Part shown: one piece after another, positions 34,653-45,688 of the stretch
Layout of the letters: every line of letters starts with the position of its first letter
Numbering within the stretch: the stretch's first letter is position 1
Origin: Chelydra serpentina
Lineage: Eukaryota; Chordata; Testudines; Chelydridae
Assembly: GCA_037349315.1 (NCBI GenBank)
Contig: JBAIAC010000051.1
Span: forward strand, 27,192,001 to 27,256,000
Length of the DNA stretch: 64,000 nt
Direction: 5' to 3'
Notes under the pieces: model-generated
Seen by the model: the letters and a program-made list of their open reading frames with translations, nothing else
The model's database searches: none
What the model was told of the DNA's origin: nothing
Translations under genes and position numbers: made by a program

Positions 34653-36029
34653 TGTCTCACTGTCTATAAGATGCACGATCCACACTGGGAAGCTGCTGAT
34701 AAAATGCTCTGGCATCACTATGCAGAAACACTGCTACATATTGTGCTGCTTTCTCATCAGACCACTCATTCGCCGAGAACAGCAGCTCAAGGTCTAGCAA
34801 GTGCTCTCAGATTCCAGTCTTAGCTGAGTGGCCAGGAAATTTCTTCTCAAGCAAAAGTGCTTTGCTTTTGCCGTCTTGAACCGCTGCCACCAGATGTAAT
34901 ACTTGCTTATAGAATCACACACAGAGATTTATTGGGCCATTGCAAGCATCCAACTCCCGTGCACATAGGCAGGACTAACCTGCTGCTGACCGCCCAGGTC
35001 AGCTCAACAACATAAGGACATACAAGACAACAACTTAGCACTAAGATAAGGATATGCTCTCCCACTGGCAGAGGTGCTGTCTGCACTGATCATTACTATC
35101 TCTGTCTAAAACACATACATGAAGCTTAAAAGTAAACAATTTCAGCATTCTTCTTTCCATGTTTAATTACTAGCACTAAGAACCTGCCCCCCCAATATAC
35201 ATGTAAATTCAAAAGCAGATTTTGATTCATCTGTTTTTGTGACACTTTTGTGCTCACTTTCCATGTGCACTAGTAGGCTTGTACTTTACGGGAGCAAATA
35301 CTCACCCATTTTAAGCTTGAGTGCTCAAATACCTGCAAGAAGTGAATTTCATTCAGAATTGTATAATGGATTGTAACATTTGCAGTTTGCTAGTTACATG
35401 TCATGTAATACTGTTTCTACTCCCTGCTTGAGCCACATGCTCCATCCAATCAGCACAGCACACACGGCAGACAAGACAGTGGATTTTACCATTTGCAGTT
35501 CATACATTAACTTTTTGTAACTAACTCTTGTAACAAGCCCATATAATTGAGGTCACCTAAATTACATAAGGGCTTGATTTACGTCAATGGGAATCTTTAC
35601 ACTGATATCAATGGGTTTTGGACCATGTCCTAATTACAGTCCAAATTACATTTTTGATTTTAATATGTGATGTTTGAATGACATGCAGGCCAAGAATGAT
35701 TCACTGATGAAATTAACAGCTATATTTGAATAGCAAATGAATCTTACAGTGTCATGATCTGGTAATGGGTAATTCACAAACAGAAAATAAACAATGAAAT
35801 GTTGCATCACTCAGCTCTTGCCATTACAAAGGTTCCACTCACAGGCTTATCTTCTCACTATCTTATCTCCTGTCTTTGACAAATGTCACCCTGCACTGAT
35901 GCCATAACGCTGTCTCTGTGACATCAGTGACTTCACTGCAGCATCCAGTACAAGGAGAAACTAGTTTGGAAGGGAGAAAACTCTTTATGAGCACAAATTA
36001 TCCCCAAAAGGAAACCAACTTCTGTCCAA
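34653..36029. other. AT-rich spacer, nothing recognised
   Basis: No gene, structured RNA or clear repeat was recognised in this 1.4-kb stretch. Confidence 0.5.
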
Positions 36030-36115
36030 ATTAATAGATTCATAGATGTAATCAAATGTAAGGCCCAAAGGGGCCATCTAGTCTGATTTTCTGTACAACA
36101 CAGGATAAGCCAGAC
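36030..36115 (-). repeat. CR1 LINE 3' tail fragment, minus strand
   Basis: The phrase 'agattcatagatgtaatcaa ... aaggggccatctagtctga' matches the tail of an older CR1 subfamily. A related fragment is at 44741-44866. Confidence 0.65.
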
Positions 36116-36123
36116 AATCAGTT

Positions 36124-36823
36124 TAGGGTTACCATCTGTCTGGGTTTTCCCAAACATGACCTCTCTTTTGGTCCTCCAATCTCCATCTGGGCAGATCTTT
36201 GACATATGAACAAATTGTCTGTGATTTTTCCTTGCTTGTCCTTTTTCCAACATTGATTTTGGTACAACTGCAATTCCTGGTGTGGCCTAATAGCGGTGTG
36301 TGTATTTACTGGTTTGCCACAATTACTTCTGGGCTGCTGCTGGCGGTGGTGCTGCCTTCAGAGCTGGGCAGCCAGAGAGTGGCGGCTGCTGGCCGGGCGC
36401 CCATCTCTGAAGGCAGCACTGCCATCAGCAGCAGAGCAGAAGTAAGGGGGGCCTGGTATTGACTGTTGAGTTGCTGAAAGGGATCCTACTTGCACAATAC
36501 AACTTCAGGCACACATCTTGCAAAGACTTTCATGACTACTTGATGAGCAATCAATCAGTGCTGAGAAAGATACGCTGTACAGAGAAATATGCATGGGCAC
36601 AAACAACAGGAAGAAGCGCAGTAGGGAAGGACTGACGGCATATAAGAAGGTACATTTAAATTGGATTTATATTTTAATTTTTGAGGCCATTATACTTGTT
36701 ATTTATAAATGTTAGATTTTCAAAGTAGAAAGAAACTGTACAGTAGAAACTGTATCCCTCCCCTTTCACTCCCCCTCCCCCTGGCAGTGTCCTCTATTTG
36801 GGAACATGAAATTGGTAACCCTA
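36124..36823 (+). mobile_element. hAT-like non-autonomous element, family I
   Basis: A 700-bp element with ends tagggttaccatctgtctgg and, at the other side, ttggtaaccct(a). Flanking 8-mers aatcagtt and agtcagtt agree at 7 of 8. The interior shows no transposase motif. Confidence 0.75.
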
Positions 36824-36950
36824 AGTCAGTTGAATGTTTATTGCAATTCTAAATCACCTTGTCTATATTCCTAGCCATCCAGTTCAGCATTTTTACCTGG
36901 CTTGATACTGCACCATTGGTGTTGATGGGAATATTGTCACTGGTTTTAGT

Positions 36951-37599
36951 TAGGCTGACCATACGTACCGTTTTAAACGGGACAGTACCGTTTTTTTCAT
37001 ATTTCCCGACCGTCCCGTCGTTTTAATATAAATGTCAATTTTGTCCCGTTTTTAATAAACTATATATAGTTTTTATTTTTTGGTAAAAAACTGAACGCTG
37101 GCTTGTTGCGGCTGCCCCTCATCTCCCCGCCGAGCAGCTGAGTGGGGAGACAAAGGGCAGCTTGTTGCGGCTGCCCCTTGTCTCCCCGCCGAGCTGCTGA
37201 GCGGGGAGACGAGGGGCAGCTTGTTGCGGCTGCCCCTCGTCTCCCCGCCGAGCAGCTGAGTGGGGAGACGAGGGGCAGCTTGTTGCAGCTGCCCCTCGTC
37301 TCCCCGCCGAGCAGCTGAGTGGGGAGACGAGGGGCAGCTTGTTGCAGCTGCCCCTCGTCTCCCCGCCGAGCAGCTGAGTGGGGAGACAAAGGGCAGCTTG
37401 TTGCGGCTGCCCCTCATCTCCCCGCCGAGCAGCTGAGTGGGGAGACGAGGGGCAGCTTGTTGCGGCTGCCCCTCGTCTCCCCGCCGAGCTGCTGAGTGGG
37501 GAGACGAGGGGCAGCTTGTTGTGGCTGCCCCTTGTCTCCCCGTCCCATTTTTGCCATCCCAATGTCCTGTTTTTGTCTCAAGGAAATATGGTCAGCCTA
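36951..37599 (+). mobile_element. hAT-like element, family J, filled with palindromic satellite
   Basis: A 649-bp element with ends taggctgaccata / tatggtcagccta and a perfect 8-bp duplication gttttagt (36943-36950 and 37600-37607). Most of its length is the 59-bp satellite at 37098-37541. It has no transposase; the long Ser/Arg/Gly-rich open frames on both strands come from the satellite. Confidence 0.93.
37098..37541. repeat. 59-bp palindromic tandem satellite
   Basis: Units start with gggga at 37144, 37203, 37262, 37321, 37380, 37439 and 37498, exactly 59 bp apart, with a half unit before. Each unit has two 18-bp arms that are reverse complements (ggggagacgaggggcagc and its complement) around an 8-base centre ttgttgcg, then a 15-base linker gccgagcagctgagt. 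Every unit could form a hairpin. Point differences between units (for example aaaggg for gagggg, and tca for tcg) are few. Confidence 0.95.
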
Positions 37600-37607
37600 G
37601 TTTTAGT

Positions 37608-38628
37608 GGCAGCAGGATCAGAGCCATAGTTCCCTTTGCTGGAAGGGCTAAGCATGTCCTGCAATCAATCCGCAGGCCTGCCTGTGCTCAGGAATAGCCC
37701 TGGCTCAGCAATTGCACTGGCCGCACTGGTGTGGACCATAAAGTGGAGCCAAGGTCAAGCTGGGGTCATGATGAGAGAGAGGGTGTCAGCATCTCACCCA
37801 TCGCCTGGTAGCCAGGAGCTGCTTGCTTCCTGTTTAAGGCCACACCGAGACGGGCACGCTGTTCAGTGTGCTTAGTGGTAGCTCCTGTGGTTTGCTACAC
37901 CCAGGCAGTACTGGGGCTGAACCCTGGAGTCAAACCCACAGACCTGCTGGCGTGAATCCTTCTCTGCATCTTCCTTATACTAATCACCCCCATCCTGTGC
38001 TTCCAGTAACAAGTGGTCCATTCTCTTGTGCTTATCTGGGCCTCTCGGATTCCAGTGCATTTGCTTGGGGCAGACAGGAGGGTCCAGGAACGCTCAGCTG
38101 TGTGCTGAGGATGAATTACTCTTTGCATGCACAAAGCCCTGTACATTGTTATCTGAATCCCCGCAGGTAGGGAATGTTATTCCACTCTCTGAGCACGAGC
38201 TTTGTTGGGCTCTATTTTGCTTCGGTGGTGATTAATTTAATTAATGCAACTCGAACAAAACGTCTAATCACACCTCTATAAATAGACCCCTGGGCTTCGC
38301 TACAGCTCCTCTCCACGCCAACAGCCCCGCAATGAGCTGAGTCTAATAATATCTGCTAGGAGGTGAAGTTGGGGGGGGGTTTGGTGATAAGGACTTGTTT
38401 ACAATGACACTATCTAGTAGTGACAGGAAGAGGAAATGTCAGCCCAGACTCACCCTGGGGAGGAAAATAAGCCTTGAAAGGAGTCTCTGGAAGTCTTGAC
38501 AGCTCAGTTGTGCTTACCCGGAACACTTGCGTGGCTGTTGCTAGGAGGAGCTTTTTGCACACAGGGCTTTTCCAAAGGCAGATCAGCCTCAGAGAGACTG
38601 GGCTCTTCAGCCTACATTCTCAGAGGGA
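37608..38628. other. Spacer with a possible conserved regulatory element
   Basis: No gene recognised. The part at 38222-38350 is AT-rich with overlapping TAATTAAT-type homeodomain words followed by a GC-rich end. It stands out from the repeats around it. Confidence 0.4.
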
Positions 38629-38636
38629 GCTGGGTG

Positions 38637-39059
38637 CAGGGCCAGCTCCAGGCACTAGGGTGACCAGATGCGGAAACCTAAAAATTGGGACTTGTCCGAA
38701 GGGGGGACACCCCTCCCGCCAGACTTGTTGAGCAAAAAAAAAAACAAAAAACGGAGGAAGCCCGATATCGGGACAAAAGGCGACCTGACCATGCATCGGT
38801 TGGGACGCAGGACAAAAGAAGACAAATTGGGACGGTCCCAATGTTATCGGGATGTCTGGTCACCCTGCCAGGCACCAGCTTTCCAAGCTGGTGCTTGGGG
38901 TGGCATCGGGAATGGGGCAGCAGTCCGAGTCCCGCGGCGGCAATATGGCGGCAGATCTGCCGCTCTTCCTGCTGCCAAATTGCCACCCCATTCTCGTCCG
39001 CTGCGGCGGCAATTCAGCAGCGACTGCTTGGGGTGGCAAAACTGTTAGAGCCGCTCCTG
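38637..39059 (+). mobile_element. hAT-like element, family A, copy 2 (contains C copy 2)
   Basis: Ends cagggccagctccagg and ...gagccgctcctg, with a perfect 8-bp duplication gctgggtg (38629-38636 and 39060-39067). It carries the family phrase 'ggtgcttggggtggca'. A family C element is inserted near its left end. Confidence 0.9.
38656..38867 (+). mobile_element. hAT-like MITE, family C, copy 2, inside A copy 2
   Basis: A 212-bp element with ends tagggtgaccaga and tctggtcaccctg and a perfect 8-bp duplication ccaggcac (38648-38655 and 38868-38875). It is longer than copy 1 because of an extra A-rich middle. Confidence 0.9.
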
Positions 39060-39067
39060 GCTGGGTG

Positions 39068-40136
39068 CCTAACTCCCTTTGAGGATCCAGGCTTCATTTC
39101 CAGCAGAAGCCAAACACCAGTGGGGACGCAGCCTAGAACTCTCAGCACCAATACAGGACATCCCCCTGCTGCCACGTGAGCTAGAGTTAGCTGTTAGCAC
39201 ACAGCAGCTGCTCGAATCTCAAAAACTGATTTTCACAGCAAGGCCTCACTGAACTGGGAGTGGAAGCTCCCACCCTAGCAATCCCTTCGCTGTCTCCGAG
39301 ACAGGGCTGCTGTTACGCTGTACTACCCTGGTAGCTAGTGAGAGGTAATTATAAAAATGCTTGTCCTGGTGTTACTTTGCCGGCAAAATCCAGAGACTCT
39401 AGCCATGACTGTACAGTAGCAGAGGCAGGATGACTTTGCTCGCTGTTTATCGAGCTCCCATCTACCCTTCTATATCTTGTTCTAGGTCATACCGGTGCAG
39501 GGTTTAGCCCTGGCCACATGTGACCATTAAAAATTCATCAGCACTTTCGGCAAGCATCCCACTTCTGACTCTTGAGGTCCAATTAGGTAATTAAACTCTG
39601 CCTCTAAAAATTCCATTGTCAACTGGAGGCAAGTGCTCTTCATTTTCTGACCCAAGCTACTGTATAATGTTGCTGTACACTGACAAACAGCTGCTACCTT
39701 CCACCCCAGAAGTGGCTGCATTTTAGTGAAATGGTGAAGCAATCCTTGACATATGCTTTGTACAGTGAGTTCTTTGGGATTTTTGGACACATGGTGTCAT
39801 ATCCATGGTAGTTTTTATTATCAGCCCTTTCGGCTCCCCCACTCAAGCCTGCACTGCAAAGTGTGTGTTTCTTTAAGAACTTTGCTGAGTTGGGGCTCTT
39901 GTTACCAGCTCCTAAGTTGCATTAAAAGACACTAACTCACCTGGGAAACTTTCCTTATGTTACGTTTCCACACAAACAATTGGTACAGTTGCCACAGGGT
40001 TGTTACGTTATTGCAAATGGGAGAGAGGGTGGTGCATGTGCTCTCAAGTGGGAGGGCAGGTTTTTTCCATGAGACAATCTTTCTACCCATATGTGGGCCA
40101 CACAATGACAAGTTCTCTGTTGGGAACAATGGGCAT
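39068..40136. other. Unique sequence, nothing recognised
   Basis: No supported gene or repeat. Confidence 0.5.
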
Positions 40137-40200
40137 TGGGCAAGGGATGGGCCAGATGAACTAACAGGGCTTTTCTACCTGCAGCCACTGTGATTCTGTG
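40137..40200 (+). repeat. CR1-like 3' tail fragment
   Basis: The phrase 'gggatgggccagatgaacta ... ccactgtgattctgtg' resembles the tail of a CR1 subfamily. Confidence 0.55.
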
Positions 40201-40239
40201 AGCATGGCTTATGCAACAAAGTGTCGTGTGTGCCATGGG

Positions 40240-40676
40240 TAGGGTGACCAGATAGCAGGTGTGAAAAATCGGGATGGGAGTGGGGGGTAATCGCAGGGCT
40301 GGCTCCAGGCACCAGCGCAGAAAGCATGTGCCTGGGGCGGCAAGCCGCGGGGGAGGGCGGCGTGTCGGTCACCGTGAGGGTGGCAGTCAGGCAGCCTTCG
40401 ATGGCGTTTCTGCGGGAAGTCCGCCATTCCCGTGGATTCAGCAGCAATTCAGTGGCGGGTCCGCCGATAGCATGGGACTGGCGAAGCTCCCGCAGTAATG
40501 CCGCCGAATCCGTGGGACCGGCAGACCTCCTGCAGAAACGCCACCGACGGCTGCCTGACTGCCGTGCTTGGGGTGGCACAAATCATAGAGCCGCCCCTGG
40601 TTAATCGGTGCCTGTATAAGACAAAGCCCCAAATATTGGAACTGTCCCTATAAAATTGGGATATCTGGTCACTCTA
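40240..40676 (+). mobile_element. hAT-like MITE, family C, copy 3 (contains A copy 3)
   Basis: Ends tagggtgaccaga and tctggtcactcta, flanked by 8-mers gccatggg and gccatggc (7 of 8 match). About 130 bp belong to the MITE; the rest is the family A element inserted in it. Confidence 0.88.
40294..40599 (+). mobile_element. hAT-like element, family A, copy 3, inside C copy 3
   Basis: A 306-bp element with ends cagggctggctccagg and ...gagccgcccctg, flanked by ggtaatcg and gttaatcg (7 of 8). The order of nesting is the reverse of that at 38637-39059. Confidence 0.88.
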
Positions 40677-40684
40677 GCCATGGC

Positions 40685-41658
40685 TCTTACGTATCCTCAG
40701 ACGTGTAAACATTTCAGTGCCAACACAGATGTGCAAAAATTTATTAAAATCTGAGTTAGAATCTGGGAAAGTTTTAATGATGGGGGCGGGGAGTGATGGG
40801 AACAGAATATGACAATAATGTCTGCAGACACGGAGAAATCTCATCTGAGGGCAGAACAACTCTCTGTTTGTCTCGGTGGAGTTTATGAAAACATCATTAC
40901 TCAAGGGTGAATAAATCCTTCTTTTGATTAGAAGCAAGCTGCTGCTGGGAGAGGGGTGGCAGCATGGCCCATAGGTGCATGTGAGCCTGTCAAAACTCTG
41001 TGTGTCTGTGGGAAGACAGCAGTGGCAGTTATTCCATGGGGTGGAAACTCCCAGCCAAACCTGGGATACGCCCCGATGCTAGCTCTGATAGCCGCGGCTG
41101 CCTTATCCACTTGAGTGTTAGAGAGAGGGAAAAGAAAGCCAGATCTTTGCCCTTGTGGTGGTGCTGCACGAGTCAGAATATTTCCTTGCATAAAGGGCAT
41201 ATTAGTCCTTTAACACTGGCATCTCTGCTGCCAGGCAAAGGGAAGGCCAAGAAAGCAGAGGCAAGAACTCATCATGACATAATGCAACAGTAAAGAGGTG
41301 CTTATGAGTCCTCCTGTTTGAAGCAACAGCACTGCCCCCAAAAGAGTGAAACAGCTGCTTGGATATGGCCTTAAAGATTCACTGCTCTTGGAAATAATGA
41401 GAACAGCTATGGGAAGGAATGAAATAATTAATTCAAGCCACCGATCCTAGCCAGCTGGCTAAAAGAGTGAATATTTTGAATGCTAACAGCACAACTGGGA
41501 CATAAATTAAAGGGGAAAAAATCCTTGCCTGAGCTTTTGGACAAAAAGGCCAAATTCAGTCCCCATGTAAACAGACACAGTCCCACTTGGTATGTCTACA
41601 ATGCATTGTAAACCTGGGCTCAGACTCAGGTTTGAGCCCAAACTCCCCTACCATCCAC
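40685..41658. other. Unique sequence, nothing recognised
   Basis: No supported gene or repeat. Confidence 0.5.
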
Positions 41659-41759
41659 ACACAAATTAGGGTTGCTAACTCTCCAGCATTGTCCCAGAGT
41701 CTCCAGGAATTAAAGATTAATTTTAAATTAAAGATTATATCATGTGATGAAACCTCCAC

Positions 41760-42160
41760 ATGGTAGGGATGGTGTCCCGAGCCTCTATTTGCCAGAAGCT
41801 GGGAGTAGGCCACAGGGAATGGATCACTTGATGATTACCTGTTCTGTTCATTCCCTCTGAAACACCTGGCATTGGCCACTGTCAGAAGACAAGTATCAGA
41901 GGGGTAGCCGTGTTAGTCTGGATCTGTAGAAGCGACAAAGGGTCCTGTGGCACCTTATAGACTAACAGAGGTATTGGAGCATAAGCTTTCGTGGGTAAAT
42001 ACCCACTTCATCGGATGCAAGCAGTGGAAATGTCCAGGGGCAGATATAAATGTGTAGGGAAGAGTCAGGCTAGAGATAACGAGGTTAGCTCAATCAGAAG
42101 ACAGGATACTGGGCTAGATGGACCTTTGATCTGACCCAATATGGCCATTCTTATGTTCTC
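41760..42160 (+). repeat. CR1 LINE 3' end inserted in family K element
   Basis: The phrases 'acctggcattggccactgtc' and 'ggatactgggctagatggac', ending 'cattcttatgttct'. It is split at 41892-42093 by a foldback-family element. The left limit is approximate. Confidence 0.75.
41892..42093 (+). mobile_element. Foldback repeat family, copy 2 (not folded)
   Basis: A 202-bp copy starting agtatcagaggggtagccg and flanked by a perfect 10-bp duplication tcagaagaca (41882-41891 and 42094-42103). It shares its first 125 bases with copy 1 but continues into 'gcagtggaaatgtccaggg ... cgaggttagctcaa' instead of folding back. It therefore shows what the family's forward sequence looks like. Confidence 0.88.
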
Positions 42161-42201
42161 CAGGAATACATCCAACCAAAATTGGCAACCCTAACACAAA
42201 T

Positions 42202-42476
42202 CTGTCTGACTTGGGTAAGCAACAGGACTCAGATTCTAGGACTCACCCAGAAGTGGAAGGGGTCTGTGCCTGTGTCCCTATGACTTAGGTCCAAGCCCTG
42301 TTACTTTGCAATGTTGACACAGCTCAAGCCACAGACCGGTCACCCGAGTCAGAAGACCTGCATAGTGCAGTATGAGCGTGTTAACACGGGTTGTGAGGCC
42401 TGGGTCCAGCAATTGTAAACTCAGGTTGACAATGCAGTGTGGATGCTCAAGTGCAGCTTGGAAATACCATGTCCAC
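42202..42476. other. Short spacer, nothing recognised
   Basis: No feature supported. Confidence 0.5.
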
Positions 42477-43484
42477 TGTAGTGAGATGGGGTGGCCTCCC
42501 TCTGGACTTGAGAGCGAGGGATGACTACACTACCCCTGGTGGGTGGAGCCAAACCCACCCCGTCCCCCTCGCCAGAGGTACTGGGGCAGGACAGGAAGTA
42601 TAAAGGGAGGGCCGTGCAGCTCAGTTGAGCGGGAGCCAGGGAAGGAGACGGATGTCTCCCACCCATTGCAGAACTCTGGAGCTGAACCTGCACCGTGCAA
42701 TGCCCTGCCCCCAAAGGAGACTGACCCTGGAGAGGAGTTGCCAGGACTGCCATCCGCCATGTATCCTGAGGAGACAGAGGACCCATGGACTATGGAACCC
42801 CTCACCGGGACACTGGTAGGAAGTAGCCCAGGGAAACCAGACTTTGGTTCAGTTTTGCTATCAGAACCCAAGTCAGTGTGTTGCAGCTGAATCCCCGCTG
42901 ACCCAGTGGTGGAACTCTCCACCACTGTTAGGACGCTGGGCTGGGACTCAGTGGAGCAGGTGGGCCTGGGTCCCCCTACGTCCTGCTGCCAACCCGACCC
43001 TGGGGTGGCAGCCTCCCCACCTTAGGCCAAGAGGCCTGTGTTTGTCTGCCATCTGCCAGAGCTAGAACGACAGACTGTTTGGTGCTCCACCCTGCCTGAG
43101 TGCCTGAGCTCCCTAAACTCTGCTCTGCCCTGCCCAGTTAGCCGGAGCTCTGTTTGCTGGCTGCCTTAGCTGGGAGGACCCGAGTCTGAGTGCTGCTGTC
43201 TGACACAGTGAGGCAGAGTGGCCTCCCTTCCCAGTATCAGGGTTGGAAGGCACCTCAGGAGGTCATCTAGTCCAACACCCTGCTCAAAGCAGGACTAATC
43301 CCCAGCTAAATCATCCCAGCCAGGGCTTTGTCATGCCTGACCTTAAAAACTTCTAAGGAAGGATATTCCACCACCTCCCTAGGTAACCCATTCCAGTTCT
43401 TCACCACTTTCCTAGTGAAAAAGTTTTTTCTAATATCCAACCTAAACCTCCCCCACTGAAAATTGAGAGCAAGGGACCACTACA
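42477..43484 (+). mobile_element. Solo LTR, family 1, copy 2, with CR1 insertion
   Basis: Begins TGTAGTGAGA and ends GACCACTACA, flanked by a perfect 5-bp duplication tccac (42472-42476 and 43485-43489). The TATA box tataaag is at 42599-42605. It shares the downstream phrase 'gcagctcagtt..g.gggagc...gaaggagac' with copy 1 at 26901. A CR1 tail (43236-43457) sits near its 3' end. No internal retroelement genes adjoin. Confidence 0.88.
43236..43457 (-). repeat. CR1 LINE 3' fragment, minus strand, inside the LTR
   Basis: It starts with 'atcagggttggaaggcacct' without the octamer tail and runs to 'caacctaaacctccccc'. Its limits are good to a few bases. Confidence 0.8.
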
Positions 43485-43489
43485 TCCAC

Positions 43490-44740
43490 ATGTGTGGGTC
43501 CTACAGACAATGCAGGGTAAACCTACCCACTGACTTCAATTTGCCAGGGATGGATTTGCCCCACTCAGTGTAAATATGTAAGATATGTTTATAAGACAAA
43601 TCAGTGGTAAAGAGGAACTACACTATAATGTAAAAATATTTTCTAATAGATCTAATCTCAAAGAAGAGTCCATTATTATTTATATTACGCAGCTTGTAGG
43701 AGCCATAGCTGTGAACTAGGACTACATTGTGCTCAGTGCTATGCACATACACAACAAAAGAACCTGACCCTGTCCCAACGAACTTATAACTTAAGTTGCA
43801 AGTAGAGCTGTAGAAAATTTCCATCAAAACTTTTTAAACAAAAAAATTGCTGTTTTATCTAAATGAAAATCTTGTTTCATTTTTAACTTTTCAGTTTTCT
43901 TCAATGAAATCATCAGTATTTGAATTTTTTGTTTTTCTGCAAAAACCTGGAACATTTTCACAAAAATTTTTGAAGCTTTTTTCTCATTTCTTTCAAAATT
44001 TTTGGTGGAAAATACAAACAATTTTTTCCTTTCATAGACCGGAAATACAGTGGATAAAGTAAGAGGTATTTCTAATTGCTGTCACTTGATCTCAGCAAAA
44101 CAAAATTAAAAAGAAGATCCATCAGAGATGACAACACATTATGTCTCTTCTGAGACCTTATATCAAGCCAATCAACAAGAGAAATCCTTGAATTTCTTTA
44201 AGACATTCCTCTTTATTTTATCCTCTGCTCTAATGGGAGCAAAGTTACACACAGTCCAAGGCAATGTTCCTGGCATTATTCAGAGATGTCCATCCCAACG
44301 TCATTACAGAGAAAACTGGTACATAATAAGGACTTGACTCTGCAACTGGATCCATGCAGAGAGACCTTGACCACTGAGTGTCTCCCTGTTGAAATCAATG
44401 GTGGGGCTCTGCAGGGGCTTAGAGGCTCACCAGCATGGCTTCCATTGCAGGATCAGGGCCAATAACATTTAATTAAAAATGGGCTTCCTTGTTCAAATTT
44501 TAATGTTCAGATTTAAAACTGGTCACTGAAATGCAGCCACCTCTAGGGTGAAGCATAGTGGTCATTCCGTGCTGGCAACACTTCACAGCATTGTTTTTTT
44601 TGATGAATGGACGTGAAGAATAAGATCTCCATAGAATATTTTTTCCACATAAACAAATCATAACACAGACTAATGGGACTTCATGAATTTATACTCACAT
44701 TTCTAAACTTGTCTTTTGTTCTGATACAACATCATTTATA
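43490..44740. other. AT-rich spacer, nothing recognised
   Basis: T-rich stretch at 43820-44040 gives Phe/Lys-rich open frames on both strands; these are low-complexity translations. Confidence 0.5.
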
Positions 44741-44866
44741 GAGTCATCAATTTTAAGCCTGGAAGGGAGCACTGTGATTGTCTAGGCTATGCCGTACATA
44801 ACACGGGCCAGTGAATTTCACCCAGTCATTCCTGCACTGAACCCAAAATTTGTGGTTGAAATAGAG
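44741..44866 (-). repeat. Old CR1 3' tail fragment, minus strand
   Basis: The phrase 'tatagagtcatcaattttaa ... gggccagtgaatttcaccca' matches the same old CR1 subfamily as 36030-36115. Confidence 0.6.
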
Positions 44867-44868
44867 TA

Positions 44869-45284
44869 AATCTTGACTTATGAGGAGAGGCTGAGGGAAC
44901 TGGGATTGTTTAGCCTGCAGAAGAGAAGAGTGAGGGGGGATTTGATAGCTGCTTTCAACTACCTAAAAGGGGGTTCCAAAGAGGATGGATCTAGACTGTT
45001 CTCAGTGGTAGAAGATGACAGAACAAGGAGTAATGGTCTCAAGTTGCAGAGGGGGAGGTTTAGGTTGGATATTAGGAAAAACTTTTTCACTAGTAGTGCG
45101 GTGAAGCACTGGAATGGGTTACCTCGGGAGGTGGTGGAATCTCCTTCCTTAGAGGTTTTTAAGGTCAGGCTTGACAAAGCCCTGGCTGGGATGATCTAGT
45201 TGGGGTTGGTCCTGCTTTGAGCAGGGGGTTGGACTAGATGAGCTCCTGAGGTCCCTTCCAACCCTGAGATTCTATGATTCTATG
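44869..45284 (+). repeat. CR1 LINE 3' fragment, plus strand
   Basis: It encodes the last 108 residues of CR1 ORF2 in one open frame (44873-45199: [20 protein letters not shown] to DKALAGMI). The 3' untranslated region and two ttctatga octamers follow. It is nearly identical to the C terminus of the ORF at 54997-57030, with one Ser-Ser-Ala for Ser-Arg-Val change, so it is recent and severely 5'-truncated. Confidence 0.92.
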
Positions 45285-45688
45285 AGGGCTTCTCAAACTT
45301 CATTGCACTACAACCCCCTTCTGACAACAACAATTATTACATGACCCCAGGATGGGGGACCAAAGCCTGAGCCCGCCTGAGCCCCGCCACTGCGGGCAGG
45401 GGGACCAAAGCCTGAGCCCGCCTGAGCCCCGCCACTGCGGGCAGGGGGACCAAAGCTGGAGCCTAAGAGCTTCAGACCCGGGCAGGGGGCCTGTAACCTG
45501 AGCCCTGCTGCCCAAGGCTGAAGCCGTAGCCTGAGCCCCACCACCCAGGACTGAACCCGTTGGGCTTTGTGTGGCTTGGGCTTTGGCCCTGGGCCCCAGC
45601 AAGTCTAAAGCCAGCCCCGGTGACGCCATTAAACCAGGGTCCCGACCCACTTTGGGATCCCGACCCACAGTTTGAGAACCGCTTATCT
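45285..45688 (+). mobile_element. Probable hAT-like element with 56-bp internal duplication
   Basis: Ends gggcttctcaaac and gtttgagaaccgctt are inverted and resemble family F. The interior repeats 'gggggaccaaagcctgagcc' units. No convincing 8-bp duplication was seen, so one end may be displaced. Confidence 0.6.

Larger units (their letters stand above)
41667..42193 (+). mobile_element. hAT-like element, family K (contains CR1, which contains a foldback repeat)
   Basis: Ends tagggttgctaac / ttggcaacccta with a perfect 8-bp duplication acacaaat (41659-41666 and 42194-42201). The element proper is about 125 bp; the rest is a later CR1 insertion. Confidence 0.9.

Noticed and set aside
37060..37562. 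Overlapping open frames of 109-147 codons
   Set aside because: They are translations of the 59-bp satellite in several frames and on both strands.
36951..37599. TA-flanked Tc1/mariner MITE
   Set aside because: The TA belongs to the element ends; the true duplication is 8 bp (gttttagt), which fits hAT-like elements. The same holds for family C.
43820..44062. Phe/Lys-rich small proteins
   Set aside because: Low-complexity T-rich DNA open on both strands.
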